Source of the DNA: Prevotella sp. UBA2850
GTDB lineage: Bacteria > Bacteroidota > Bacteroidia > Bacteroidales > Bacteroidaceae
DNA length: 15,529 nt
Direction of reading: 5' to 3'
NCBI GenBank assembly: GCA_002350805.1
Contig: DEFO01000020.1
Coordinates: 1 to 15,529, forward strand
Made by a program: the position numbers and the translations under genes. The notes below the pieces were generated by a model that worked only from the letters and a program-made list of their open reading frames with translations, was not told the origin of the DNA and ran no database searches. Below, piece after piece: positions 1-7,776 of the stretch. Every line of letters begins with the position of its first letter. Position 1 is the stretch's first letter.

Positions 1-41
1 GGGTCTGCTGCAATGTGGGTTAGACATGCTATTGTCCAAAC

Positions 42-158
42 TCGGAATATTCGGAGTAATCGGAGTATTCAGAAAATTCGGAAAATTCAGAAAATTCAGA
101 AAACTCGGAAAATTCAGAATACTCAGAATAATCAGAATTCTCAGAATCCTCAGAATCC
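42..158. repeat. 13-unit tandem repeat of a 9-bp motif
   Basis: Thirteen consecutive 9-bp units follow each other without a phase break. The consensus is TC(A/G)GA(A/G)(A/T)AN. The first units read TCGGAATAT and TCGGAGTAA, the middle ones TCAGAAAAT or TCGGAAAAT, and the last two are TCAGAATCC. All units have the same orientation, so no hairpin is expected. Because 9 is a multiple of 3, the stretch stays open as a translated Ile/Gln/Lys/Asn-rich repeat on the plus strand, which artificially lengthens the downstream protease reading frame. The same unit recurs between the convergent genes at 8920-9014. What it does is unknown. Confidence 0.9.
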
Positions 159-218
159 TCCTCTCCTCACTTGGAAAAATTTTTCTCCCCCAATCTGCCG
201 GAATCCGCTTTTTTTTAC

Positions 219-226
219 TATCTTTG
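219..226 (+). promoter_or_regulatory. Bacteroidetes-type -7 promoter element of the C10 protease gene
   Basis: TATCTTTG matches the TAnnTTTG -7 consensus of the Bacteroidetes primary sigma factor. It lies 26 bp before the ATG at 253, giving a short leader of roughly 20 nt. No clear TTTG-like -33 element is visible at the expected distance upstream. A small A5T5 palindrome flanked by G and C (174-185) lies about 35 bp upstream and could influence DNA bending, which is speculation. Confidence 0.6.
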
Positions 227-252
227 CAAAGAGAACTAATAATCCTATTCCG

Positions 253-2895
253 ATGAAGAGAACCATTGCTTTATTCTACGCATTACTGACTGTGGCCATG
301 GTCCTGGCCAACCCCATTGACAAACAGCAGGCCCGACGACTGGCCGCACAGTTCGCAGAAAGCCGCGGAGCACAACTGAAAGGCGAACCCCTGCGGGCGC
401 CCGGACGGACGACGGCCACGGAGCAGCAGCCACTGTATGTGTTTAACACCGATGGCAACCAGGGCTTTGTCATCGTCAGCGGCGACGACCGTGCCGAGAC
501 CATCCTGGGCTATACGGAGCAGGGACAATACGACGAGGATGCGCTGCCCGAGAACTTCCGCTGGTGGCTGGAGATGACGGCCAAGGAGATAGAAGCTCTG
601 AGTCTGCAAGGCGAGGCTCAGCGCGAGGCTCCTGCCCGGAAGGTGAAACCCCACCGCGCCATCACGCCGCTGCTGGTGACAGAATGGAACCAAGGCAGAG
701 CGACAAAAGAAGGATACTTCTATAACACGCTCTGCCCGACCATCAACGGCGAGCACTGCCTCACGGGCTGCGTGGCTACGGCAGGCGCACAAATCATGTA
801 CTACTATCAATGGCCCCAAAAGGCTACATCGGTGGTACCGGGTTATACAATAGATGGAAACAGTGCCGACACGTCGAAAGACCTTCCTGCCATCACATTC
901 GACTGGGCAAAGATGAAGCCCATCTACACCTTTGCCGACAAAGGCACGGCGGCGGCTGAGGCCGTAGCGCGACTGATGCTCTACTGTGGTTATGCGGCCA
1001 ACATGTGGTACGGACTGGGCGCCTCGTCGGCCGCCACCAGCACTTTGGCAAGGGGGATGGCCGAGTATTTCGACTACGACCCCAATACCTTCCGCACGGT
1101 ATACCGTGACACTTACAGCATTGAGGAGTGGGATGAGCTCATCTACCAGGAGCTGGCTGCCAGCCGCCCCATCGTCTATTCGGGCAGCAGCTTCACCGGT
1201 GGCCACGCCTTCATCTGCGACGGCTACGACGGCGAGGGTATGTATCACTTCAACTGGGGCTGGGGCGGTTCGTACAACGGATTCTTCACCTTGCAGGCCA
1301 CTAACCCCTACCTGCAGGGCGAGAACACAAGCGTTGGATATGTTTTCGACCAGTATGCCACCATTGGCATCCAACCCAATACGGGCGCAGGCCCTATTGA
1401 CGACCCGAACCAAAACGACGAGTGGGAAGAAGAAACCATTGAGGGCATCGTGGGATCAGCATCGGGTGTGAGCACAGACGGGACAACGGTGAAAATGCGA
1501 CTATCAAATTACAATGAAGAGACCTACGGTTTCGGGTTTGGTATTGGCGAACTGAACGACGATGGCACCATCACAGTTATCGATAAGAAATATGAATCTC
1601 GCCAAAATACAGAACTCAATCCGTATTATGGTTACTCCGGACTGGAATTTAACTTCTCTGCCTACAAGCTGTCGGAAGGCACTCACAAGCTGGTTCCCAT
1701 TTCCTTGTTAAAAGGCGAAACGGAGTGGCGGCGCTGCAAACCGGCCCGCATTTGGTTTGAGGTGACGGTCGATGCCAGTGGAGCAAAGACCATTGTGGCA
1801 CATCCCGTGATAGACGTCGAGGTGAGCGATTTCAAGGTAATCAGCGGATGTCATCCCGGACAACGGCTGACTGTAGCCTTCAACGCAACCAACAAGGGCG
1901 ATAACTTTGAGGGCGCTTTTTATCTTTTCGTAGGCACGGAAAGCAATTTGGGCGACAATAATAACTATTATTACTCCAAAATAAAGGCAGGCAACAAGAA
2001 ACATTGTTTGCTGACACTCTATAATGGTTTAGACGAGGGCACCTATACCTTACGCCTGGCCACCGACCGTGACGGGACAAACGTGCTGGCTACGACCACC
2101 GCCACCATAAAGCAAAGCCTGCGGGCCACCGACTTCGACACGCCTGGTTTCCGGTTGGCAACTAGTGTGCAACGGGTGAACGTCACCGTAGAGAACAGTG
2201 GTGGCGAATATATCTATCCGCTCTACCTTTTTGCCAGCAAGACAACCGACAAGGGAACAGTCGCTTATGCCACTGGAACGGCCATCAGAGAGAACAGCAG
2301 CGAACAGGTTCTGTTCTACTTCCAACCCAAAGAGGCTGGCACCTGGAATCTCTGGGTATGCACCGACGAAGAGGGCAAAAACGTCATCGGACAATCGACG
2401 GTAGAGATTATCGCTGCTCCGACAGGAGAGGCCAAGCTCGAGGCCAGCAATCTGAAGCTGACGGAAGGCACGACCACCACCTACACCATGACCATTACCA
2501 ACAAGGGCAGCGAGACTTATTACAGGGACATCTTCTTGTATCTGTATAAATTTAGTGCCGAATCCGGCTACTATCTGTGGGAGCGTGAGGTACACTCAGA
2601 GGTACTGGGACTGGAGCCGGGCAAGTCGACCGCGCTGACATTTACCTTCGACAACCTGGAAGTAGGAGGGGAGTATACCGTCGATGGCTACTTCTATCCA
2701 CAATTCAGCCAGAACAATGGCTATGAATTGGCGAATACATACAAGTCGTTCACGGTAACAAAGGCCACCGGCATCGACACCATCACTACCGATACTACCG
2801 ATGACACCTGGTACACGCTCGACGGAAAGAAACTCAACGCAAAGCCCACAAGAAAGGGCGTGTATGTGCATCGCGGAAAGAAAATCGTGATGTGA
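253..2895 (+). CDS. Secreted C10-family (streptopain-like) cysteine protease with C-terminal beta-sandwich domains
   Basis: This is an exported papain-fold cysteine protease of MEROPS family C10 (SpeB, interpain, periodontain relatives). The ATG at 253 gives 880 aa with a signal peptide (residues 1-19, MKRTIALFYALLTVAMVLA) and follows a -7 promoter element. The longer open frame upstream only translates the 9-bp repeat. Residues about 20-130 form the SpeB-like inhibitory propeptide, including 'GFVIVSGDDR' (71-80). The catalytic domain spans about 135-375, with Gln147 in 'EWNQG', nucleophile Cys173 in 'GCVATAGAQIM', and His318 in 'GGHAFICDGY' followed by 'HFNWGWGGSYNGFF'. Residues about 395-835 look like repeated CARDB/Ig-like beta-sandwich modules, each with a 'VTNKG/VENSG'-type strand. 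The last 43 residues (838-880) resemble the short C-terminal sorting tails of Prevotella secreted proteins, so type IX secretion is plausible. The natural substrate is unknown. It is likely monocistronic, since another promoter element follows. Confidence 0.92.
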   Translation: MKRTIALFYALLTVAMVLANPIDKQQARRLAAQFAESRGAQLKGEPLRAPGRTTATEQQPLYVFNTDGNQGFVIVSGDDRAETILGYTEQGQYDEDALPENFRWWLEMTAKEIEALSLQGEAQREAPARKVKPHRAITPLLVTEWNQGRATKEGYFYNTLCPTINGEHCLTGCVATAGAQIMYYYQWPQKATSVVPGYTIDGNSADTSKDLPAITFDWAKMKPIYTFADKGTAAAEAVARLMLYCGYAANMWYGLGASSAATSTLARGMAEYFDYDPNTFRTVYRDTYSIEEWDELIYQELAASRPIVYSGSSFTGGHAFICDGYDGEGMYHFNWGWGGSYNGFFTLQATNPYLQGENTSVGYVFDQYATIGIQPNTGAGPIDDPNQNDEWEEETIEGIVGSASGVSTDGTTVKMRLSNYNEETYGFGFGIGELNDDGTITVIDKKYESRQNTELNPYYGYSGLEFNFSAYKLSEGTHKLVPISLLKGETEWRRCKPARIWFEVTVDASGAKTIVAHPVIDVEVSDFKVISGCHPGQRLTVAFNATNKGDNFEGAFYLFVGTESNLGDNNNYYYSKIKAGNKKHCLLTLYNGLDEGTYTLRLATDRDGTNVLATTTATIKQSLRATDFDTPGFRLATSVQRVNVTVENSGGEYIYPLYLFASKTTDKGTVAYATGTAIRENSSEQVLFYFQPKEAGTWNLWVCTDEEGKNVIGQSTVEIIAAPTGEAKLEASNLKLTEGTTTTYTMTITNKGSETYYRDIFLYLYKFSAESGYYLWEREVHSEVLGLEPGKSTALTFTFDNLEVGGEYTVDGYFYPQFSQNNGYELANTYKSFTVTKATGIDTITTDTTDDTWYTLDGKKLNAKPTRKGVYVHRGKKIVM

Positions 2896-2919
2896 AGACG
2901 GAGTAATAAGAATTTTTTG

Positions 2920-2927
2920 TACCTTTG
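2920..2927 (+). promoter_or_regulatory. -7 promoter element for the gene cluster starting at 2953
   Basis: TACCTTTG, followed by CAACG, is a close match to the Bacteroidetes -7 consensus TAnnTTTG. It lies 25 bp before the ATG at 2953, the same geometry as the element before the protease gene. No convincing -33 TTTG is seen. I infer that it starts transcription of the 216-aa gene, rpoN and probably the genes beyond. No terminator hairpin is visible between the protease stop (2895) and this element. Confidence 0.65.
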
Positions 2928-2952
2928 CAACGTCCCTAACACACACCGTAAG

Positions 2953-3603
2953 ATGGCAGCAAAACGAAACCAATGGTCGGATGAATACTGGCTGCTGCTG
3001 ATGCAGCTGTACCTGCGGAAACCCGTGGGAGTGAAACCACTCTACTCGCGAGGGCTTGTCAACCTTGCGCTCGAGCTGCATGTGCAGCCGCGACTGCTCT
3101 ACGAACAGATGTTCCGTCTGCGGTCGCTCGACGAGCCGAAACTGCGCAAGTTGTGGGAGACCTATGCCAAGAGTCCCAGCAAGCTGGCGCGCGGCATCCA
3201 GCTGCTGCGCCGCATGAAAGGCTTCGGCATGGCCGACAGCTTCTACGACGGTGTGGAGGTGAGCGAGTCGTGGGAGAAAGACTTCCGTCCGCTGGCCGAG
3301 CGCCCCGACATCATCCCCGTGATGCTCATCCTGATTCTCGACCTCTACTTCCAGCTAGTGCCCGCCACCATGGTGACAAGCACGCCCGAGATACAGGAAC
3401 TGGCGCGGCTGATGCGCATCAAGGCGCAGACGGTGGTCGAGGTGATGGACATCTATCAGGTGTGCGACCCCTACCTGAACCGCACCGAGGTGGTTCTCAA
3501 CCCGCTACTCAACGCCTGTCAGCAAATCTGGCAGCGCTTCGACAGCAGACAACCCGAACAGCTGTCGGCACTGGCCGCCCAGCTGAAGGCTTACTTCAAG
3601 TAG
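2953..3603 (+). CDS. Uncharacterised helical protein preceding rpoN
   Basis: I do not recognise a named family. The ATG at 2953 (MAAKRNQWSDEYW...) gives 216 aa and lies 25 bp after a -7 promoter element. A TTG start at 2917 would lie inside that element and is unlikely. There is no signal peptide. The sequence is predicted mostly alpha-helical, rich in Leu and Arg, with one hydrophobic stretch (about 120-140, from 'IIPVMLILILDLYF') that reads more like a buried helix than a membrane segment. Other recognisable blocks are 'SPSKLARGIQLLRRMKGFGM' (74-93) and 'RIKAQTVVEVMDIYQVCDPY' (155-174). It is probably cytoplasmic. It lies 57 bp before rpoN on the same strand with no terminator between, so co-transcription is likely. 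Proximity suggests, but does not show, a link with sigma-54. Confidence 0.8.
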   Translation: MAAKRNQWSDEYWLLLMQLYLRKPVGVKPLYSRGLVNLALELHVQPRLLYEQMFRLRSLDEPKLRKLWETYAKSPSKLARGIQLLRRMKGFGMADSFYDGVEVSESWEKDFRPLAERPDIIPVMLILILDLYFQLVPATMVTSTPEIQELARLMRIKAQTVVEVMDIYQVCDPYLNRTEVVLNPLLNACQQIWQRFDSRQPEQLSALAAQLKAYFK

Positions 3604-3660
3604 GATACACGGAGAAAGCAGCAACAGAGACTAACACACAGAGCAAGAAAAAGGAAACGA

Positions 3661-5196
3661 ATGAAACTCATACAAGAACAGGAGCAGAGGCAGACGCAAC
3701 AACAGAAGCTGACACAGCAGCAGATGATGCTGGTGCGGATGCTCGAGATGCCGTTGACCGAACTGGAGCAGAATGTTCAGGCCGAGCTGGACGACAATCC
3801 GGCCCTCGAGACCGACGCCTATGGCGACGACAACCACCCTGCCGACACCGACGAATGGGGCGACAGCACGGGTGGCGAAGGCGACGACGACAACTTTGAG
3901 ACCCTCACCGAGCGGCAGGAACGCGAAGAAGCCCTCGACCATGCCCTCGAGCGCATCGGCGGCGACGACGACCTGCCGGGCATGGCCGACTCGATGGCTG
4001 TCAGAGGTACGGGCGGATGGACCGACGGCGCCGAACAGGAGCAGATGGTCTTCGGCGAGCAGACCTCGTTCTACGACACGCTGAAAGAGCAGATGAACGA
4101 GCTGGACCTCACCGAAGAGCAGCAGAGCGTGATGGAATACCTCATCGGGTCGCTCGACAGCGACGGTCTGCTGCGCAAAGACCTCGACACCATCTGCGAC
4201 GAACTGGCCATCTACCATAACATCGACGTCACCGAGAAAGAGGTGGAAGAGGTGCTCGAACGGCTGCAGGAGTTCGACCCCGCCGGCATCGGAGCACGCT
4301 CGCTGCAGGAATGCCTGCAACTGCAAATCGGCCGCAAGCGCTGGACAGAAGCCCGCGGACATGCCGCCACTATCCTGGAGGATTACTACGACGACTTCCT
4401 GAACAAACGCTGGGAACGCATCAGAAACCAGATGAACCTGACCAGTGAGCAGACGGAGGCCGCACAGGAGGAAATCAAACGACTGAACCCCAAGCCCGGA
4501 TCGGCGCTCGGCGAGACCGAAGGGCGCAACATACAGCAGATCACGCCCGACTTCATCGTCGACACCAACGACGACGGCAGCGTGACGTTCACCATCAATC
4601 GGGGTCGCATTCCCGACCTGCACGTGTCGCCATCGTTCACCGACCTGCTGGCCACCTACCACCGCCGCACCGACAAAGAGAAGCTGACACGCAGCGAGAA
4701 AGAGGCCGTGGTCTATGCCAAAGAGAAAGTGGACCGCGCCCAGAACTTCATCGTGGCGGTACGCCAGCGGCGCCACACGCTCTATGTCACCATGAAGGCC
4801 ATCATCGACATTCAGCGCAAATACTTCCAGGACGGCGACGAGAGCGACCTGCGGCCGATGATACTGAAAGACGTGGCCGACCGCACGGGCCTCGACAAAT
4901 CGACCATCTCGCGCGTCAGCAACATGAAATATGCCCAGACCCGCTGGGGAACGTTCAAGCTGCGCCATTTCTTCAGCGACAGCTACAAGACCGAGTCGGG
5001 CGAGGAACTGTCGACGCGCAAGATAAAAGCCGCCCTGAAAGAGGTCATCAGCACCGAGGACAAACGCAAGCCTATGAGTGACGAGGCCCTGCAGAAGGCC
5101 CTCGCCGAGAAAGGATTCCCCATCGCGCGCCGCACCATATCGAAATACCGCGAGCAGATGGGCATACCCGTGGCAAGACTGAGAAAGGAATCATGA
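3661..5196 (+). CDS. rpoN: RNA polymerase sigma-54 factor
   Basis: Sigma-54 directs RNA polymerase to -24/-12 promoters, which open only with an AAA+ activator ATPase. The 511-aa length is typical. Region I (1-50) is Gln-rich and contains 'LEMPLTELEQNVQAELDDNP' (28-47). Region II (about 51-135) is a very acidic linker. The core-binding part (about 135-330) includes 'FDPAGIGARSLQECL' (205-219). The helix-turn-helix lies near 401-420 ('DVADRTGLDKSTISRVSNMK' is 404-423), and the diagnostic RpoN box ARRTISKYRE is at 489-498. The ATG at 3661 is preceded by AAGGAAA (3651-3657), a passable ribosome binding site. The stop overlaps the next gene by 4 bp. No sigma-54 activator gene or obvious -24/-12 promoter is seen in this window. 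Confidence 0.97.
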   Translation: MKLIQEQEQRQTQQQKLTQQQMMLVRMLEMPLTELEQNVQAELDDNPALETDAYGDDNHPADTDEWGDSTGGEGDDDNFETLTERQEREEALDHALERIGGDDDLPGMADSMAVRGTGGWTDGAEQEQMVFGEQTSFYDTLKEQMNELDLTEEQQSVMEYLIGSLDSDGLLRKDLDTICDELAIYHNIDVTEKEVEEVLERLQEFDPAGIGARSLQECLQLQIGRKRWTEARGHAATILEDYYDDFLNKRWERIRNQMNLTSEQTEAAQEEIKRLNPKPGSALGETEGRNIQQITPDFIVDTNDDGSVTFTINRGRIPDLHVSPSFTDLLATYHRRTDKEKLTRSEKEAVVYAKEKVDRAQNFIVAVRQRRHTLYVTMKAIIDIQRKYFQDGDESDLRPMILKDVADRTGLDKSTISRVSNMKYAQTRWGTFKLRHFFSDSYKTESGEELSTRKIKAALKEVISTEDKRKPMSDEALQKALAEKGFPIARRTISKYREQMGIPVARLRKES

Positions 5197-5807
5197 TGAA
5201 AGCACGAGACTTGATACTGGCCGCCCGCATCGTGAGCATGCTGTTCACACCCTTCTACCTGCCGTTGGTAGGCATGCTGGCACTGTTCATCTTCAGCTAC
5301 CTGCGCATCTTCCCCTTTGCGTATAAGCTGCAGGTGCTGCTGCTGGTCTATCTCTTCACCATTCTCCTGCCCACCTTCATCATTCATCTCTACCGCCGCT
5401 ATCAGGGCTGGACGCTGCTGCAGCTGGGCACCAAAGAGCGCCGCATGATACCCTACGTCATCAGCATCATCTGCTACCTGGCGTGCTACTACATCATGAG
5501 CGTGCTCCACATTCCCCACTTCATGGGCCGCATCCTGGTGGCCGCCCTCATGGTGCAGATCATCTGCGCCATCATCAACATCTGGTGGAAGATATCCACC
5601 CATACGGCAGCCATCGGCGGAGTGGCCGGAGCACTCATGGCCTTCGCCCATATCTTCACGTTCAACCCGCTGGGATGGCTCTCGGTGATTGTCGTCCTGG
5701 CCGGCGTGCTGGGCACCAGCCGCATGATATTGCGTCAGCACACACTGTCGCAGGTGGTCGCCGGCTTCCTGGTGGGTGTGGTGACGGCATGGATGTCGGT
5801 CATATAA
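5193..5807 (+). CDS. PAP2-like integral membrane protein
   Basis: A 204-aa protein with about six hydrophobic segments (roughly 14-36, 46-66, 86-106, 113-131, 138-155, 161-174 and 186-203). The C-terminal half resembles type 2 phosphatidic acid phosphatases: 'KISTHTAAIGG' (133-143) takes the place of the PSGH motif, and 'SRMILRQHTLSQVVAG' (176-191) the place of SRxxxxxHxxxD, keeping Arg177 and His183 but with Gln187 where Asp is usual. The KxxxxxxRP motif is absent or reduced to 'KERRMIP' (81-87). A lipid-phosphate phosphatase role in the inner membrane is therefore plausible but unproven. It starts at ATG 5193 inside the rpoN stop (ATGA overlap), or at the next ATG at 5196, so translation is probably coupled to rpoN. 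Confidence 0.8.
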   Translation: MMKARDLILAARIVSMLFTPFYLPLVGMLALFIFSYLRIFPFAYKLQVLLLVYLFTILLPTFIIHLYRRYQGWTLLQLGTKERRMIPYVISIICYLACYYIMSVLHIPHFMGRILVAALMVQIICAIINIWWKISTHTAAIGGVAGALMAFAHIFTFNPLGWLSVIVVLAGVLGTSRMILRQHTLSQVVAGFLVGVVTAWMSVI

Positions 5808-5875
5808 GAAGACAGGGAACAGGCGGCAGACGACAAAAAAGACAGACGAATTATAAAAACAACCATCATAACGAT

Positions 5876-6385
5876 ATGAAACCATTAGTCAGCATTATCA
5901 TGGGCAGCACCAGCGACCTGCCCGTCATGGAGAAAGCCATGAAGTTTCTGAACGAGCAGCAGGTGCCCTTCGAGGTGAATGCCCTGTCGGCCCATCGCAC
6001 ACCCGATGCCGTTGAGCAGTTTGCCAAGGGAGCCCGCGAGCGCGGCGTGAAGGTCATCATCGCCGCCGCAGGCATGGCGGCAGCCCTGCCCGGCTGCATA
6101 GCCGCATCGACCACACTGCCCGTCATCGGCGTACCCATCAAGGGCATGCTCGACGGCCTGGACGCCATGTTGAGCATCATCCAGATGCCTCCCGGCATTC
6201 CCACAGCCACCGTCGGTGTGAACGCCTCGCTCAATGCCGCCATCCTGGCCATGCAGATGATTGCGCTGGGCGACGAGGAGATGGCCCGCAAGGTGGCCGA
6301 CTATAAAGCCACCCTGGGCAAGAAGATCGAGAAAGCCAACCAAGACCTGGCCGCCATCGGCGACTATGAATTCAAGACCAACTAA
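5876..6385 (+). CDS. purE: N5-carboxyaminoimidazole ribonucleotide mutase (PurE)
   Basis: PurE class I converts N5-CAIR to CAIR in de novo purine synthesis, in the cytoplasm, usually as an octamer. The 169-aa length is normal. Recognisable motifs are the phosphate/ribose-binding 'GSTSDLPVMEKA' (10-21), 'SAHRTPD' with His40 (38-44), and the glycine/alanine loop 'AAAGMAAALPG' (63-73), followed by 'IIQMPPGIPTATVG' (101-114). In Escherichia coli the loop reads GGAAHLPG; here Ala70 stands at the His position. The ATG at 5876 was chosen because the family N-terminus (MKPLVSIIMGSTSD) begins there. The open frame reaching back into the PAP2-like gene is a shadow. There is a 68-bp gap to the upstream gene with no terminator, and ispG starts on the base after the stop. 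No strong Shine-Dalgarno is seen. Confidence 0.96.
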   Translation: MKPLVSIIMGSTSDLPVMEKAMKFLNEQQVPFEVNALSAHRTPDAVEQFAKGARERGVKVIIAAAGMAAALPGCIAASTTLPVIGVPIKGMLDGLDAMLSIIQMPPGIPTATVGVNASLNAAILAMQMIALGDEEMARKVADYKATLGKKIEKANQDLAAIGDYEFKTN

Positions 6386-7774
6386 ATGAGTTATCAACGA
6401 CGACTATCCAGCGTAGCACAGGTGGGGCCTGTGGCCATCGGCGGCAGCAACCCCATCCGCATCCAGTCGATGACCACCACCGACACCAACGACACCGAGG
6501 CATGCGTGGCACAGGCCAAGCGCATCATCGACGCTGGCGGCGAACTGGTGCGCTTCACCACCCAGGGCACCCGCGAGGCCCTCAACATGCGCAACATCTC
6601 TGAGCGGCTGAAGGCCGACGGCTACCGCACACCGCTCGTGGCCGACGTGCACTTCAACCCACGGGTGGCCGACGTGGCGGCATGCTACTGCGAAAAGGTG
6701 CGCGTGAACCCCGGCAACTATGTCGACCCGGCCCGCACCTTCAAGCAACTGGAGTATACCGACGAGGAATACCAGGCCGAACTGCGCAAGATCGACGAGC
6801 GCTTTGTGCCGTTCCTCCATATCTGCCGCGAGCACAACACGGCCATCCGCATCGGTGTGAACCACGGCTCGCTCTCCGACCGCATCATGTCGCGCTATGG
6901 CGACACACCGGCGGGCATCGTGGAGAGCTGCATGGAGTTTCTGCGCATCTGTCAGCGCGAGCAGTTCGACAATGTGGTCATCTCCATCAAGGCATCCAAC
7001 ACGGTGGTGATGGTGCAGACGGTGAGGCTGCTGGTGACCCAGATGGACCGCGAGCAGATGCACTATCCGCTGCACCTCGGCGTCACCGAGGCCGGCGAGG
7101 GCGAGGACGGCCGCATCAAGAGTGCCGTGGGCATTGGCGCCCTGCTCACCGAGGGCATCGGCGACACCATCCGCGTGAGCCTCAGCGAAGAGCCCGAATG
7201 CGAGATTCCGGTGGCCCGCAAACTGGTCGACAGCATCGAGGAATGCGCCCGGATACGCAGTGAGGCTGAACAGCACATCACCGACGACACCATCGTGGTG
7301 GAGTTTCATGAGACCGACTGGGAGTCGCTGCAGCTGAAAGCAGCCATGGCCACAGGTGCCCTGCTCATCGACCGCAAGGCCCACCAGCTCGTCGTCCGCA
7401 ACGAAGGATTCGACGACGAACGGCTCACCGCCCTGGCCGATGCCATCCTGCAGGCCGCCCGCATCAAGTTCACCAAGACCGAGTATATCTCGTGTCCGGG
7501 CTGCGGACGCACGCTCTACAACCTGCAAGACACCATCCGCCGCATCAAAGAGGCGACAACCGGCATGAAAGGACTGAAAATAGGCATCATGGGATGCATC
7601 GTCAACGGTCCGGGCGAGATGGCCGACGCCGACTACGGTTATGTAGGGGCCGCCCGGGGCAAGATATCGCTCTACCGCGGCAAAGAATGCGTCGAGAAGA
7701 ACATTCCCGAGGAGGAGGCCGTAGAGCACTTGCTGCAACTCATCAACAGCGACCAAAACAAAAGTGAAGTGTAA
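6386..7774 (+). CDS. ispG: 4-hydroxy-3-methylbut-2-en-1-yl diphosphate synthase (IspG/GcpE), intermediate length
   Basis: IspG is the [4Fe-4S] enzyme of the MEP pathway that turns MEcPP into HMBPP. The N-terminal TIM barrel covers about 1-280 ('NPIRIQSMTTTDT' 22-34, 'PLVADVHFNP' 83-92, 'VRVNPGN' 105-111, 'VVISIKASN' 197-205, 'TEAGEGEDGRIKSAVGIG' 234-251). The C-terminal reductase-like domain carries the cluster ligands Cys370 and Cys373 ('ISCPGCGRTL') and Cys404 ('MGCIVNGPGE'), plus Glu411. At 462 aa it is longer than the two-domain E. coli type (about 370) but shorter than the three-domain plant/Bacteroidetes type (about 600 or more). Only about 95 residues (275-369) lie between barrel and ligands. 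'LQLKAAMATGALLID' (315-329) looks like the end of the extra domain. The ATG directly follows the purE stop, so coupling is likely. The last residues (KSEV) are encoded by the start of a simple repeat. Confidence 0.95.
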   Translation: MSYQRRLSSVAQVGPVAIGGSNPIRIQSMTTTDTNDTEACVAQAKRIIDAGGELVRFTTQGTREALNMRNISERLKADGYRTPLVADVHFNPRVADVAACYCEKVRVNPGNYVDPARTFKQLEYTDEEYQAELRKIDERFVPFLHICREHNTAIRIGVNHGSLSDRIMSRYGDTPAGIVESCMEFLRICQREQFDNVVISIKASNTVVMVQTVRLLVTQMDREQMHYPLHLGVTEAGEGEDGRIKSAVGIGALLTEGIGDTIRVSLSEEPECEIPVARKLVDSIEECARIRSEAEQHITDDTIVVEFHETDWESLQLKAAMATGALLIDRKAHQLVVRNEGFDDERLTALADAILQAARIKFTKTEYISCPGCGRTLYNLQDTIRRIKEATTGMKGLKIGIMGCIVNGPGEMADADYGYVGAARGKISLYRGKECVEKNIPEEEAVEHLLQLINSDQNKSEV

Positions 7775-7776
7775 AA

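Noticed and set aside
42..158. CRISPR-like array
   Set aside because: The units are 9 bp, directly adjacent and without spacers, and no cas gene is present.
13..252. N-terminal extension of the protease through the 9-bp repeat
   Set aside because: The 80 extra codons translate a simple repeat and the promoter, and would bury the signal peptide that starts at 253.
283..1413. 376-aa open frame on the minus strand opposite the C10 protease
   Set aside because: It covers the propeptide and catalytic domain on the other strand; no family resemblance.
3631..4968. 445-aa open frame on the minus strand opposite rpoN
   Set aside because: It is a shadow of high-GC rpoN codons: no recognisable motifs, Leu/Val/His/Gln-rich composition, and the plus strand carries an unmistakable sigma-54.
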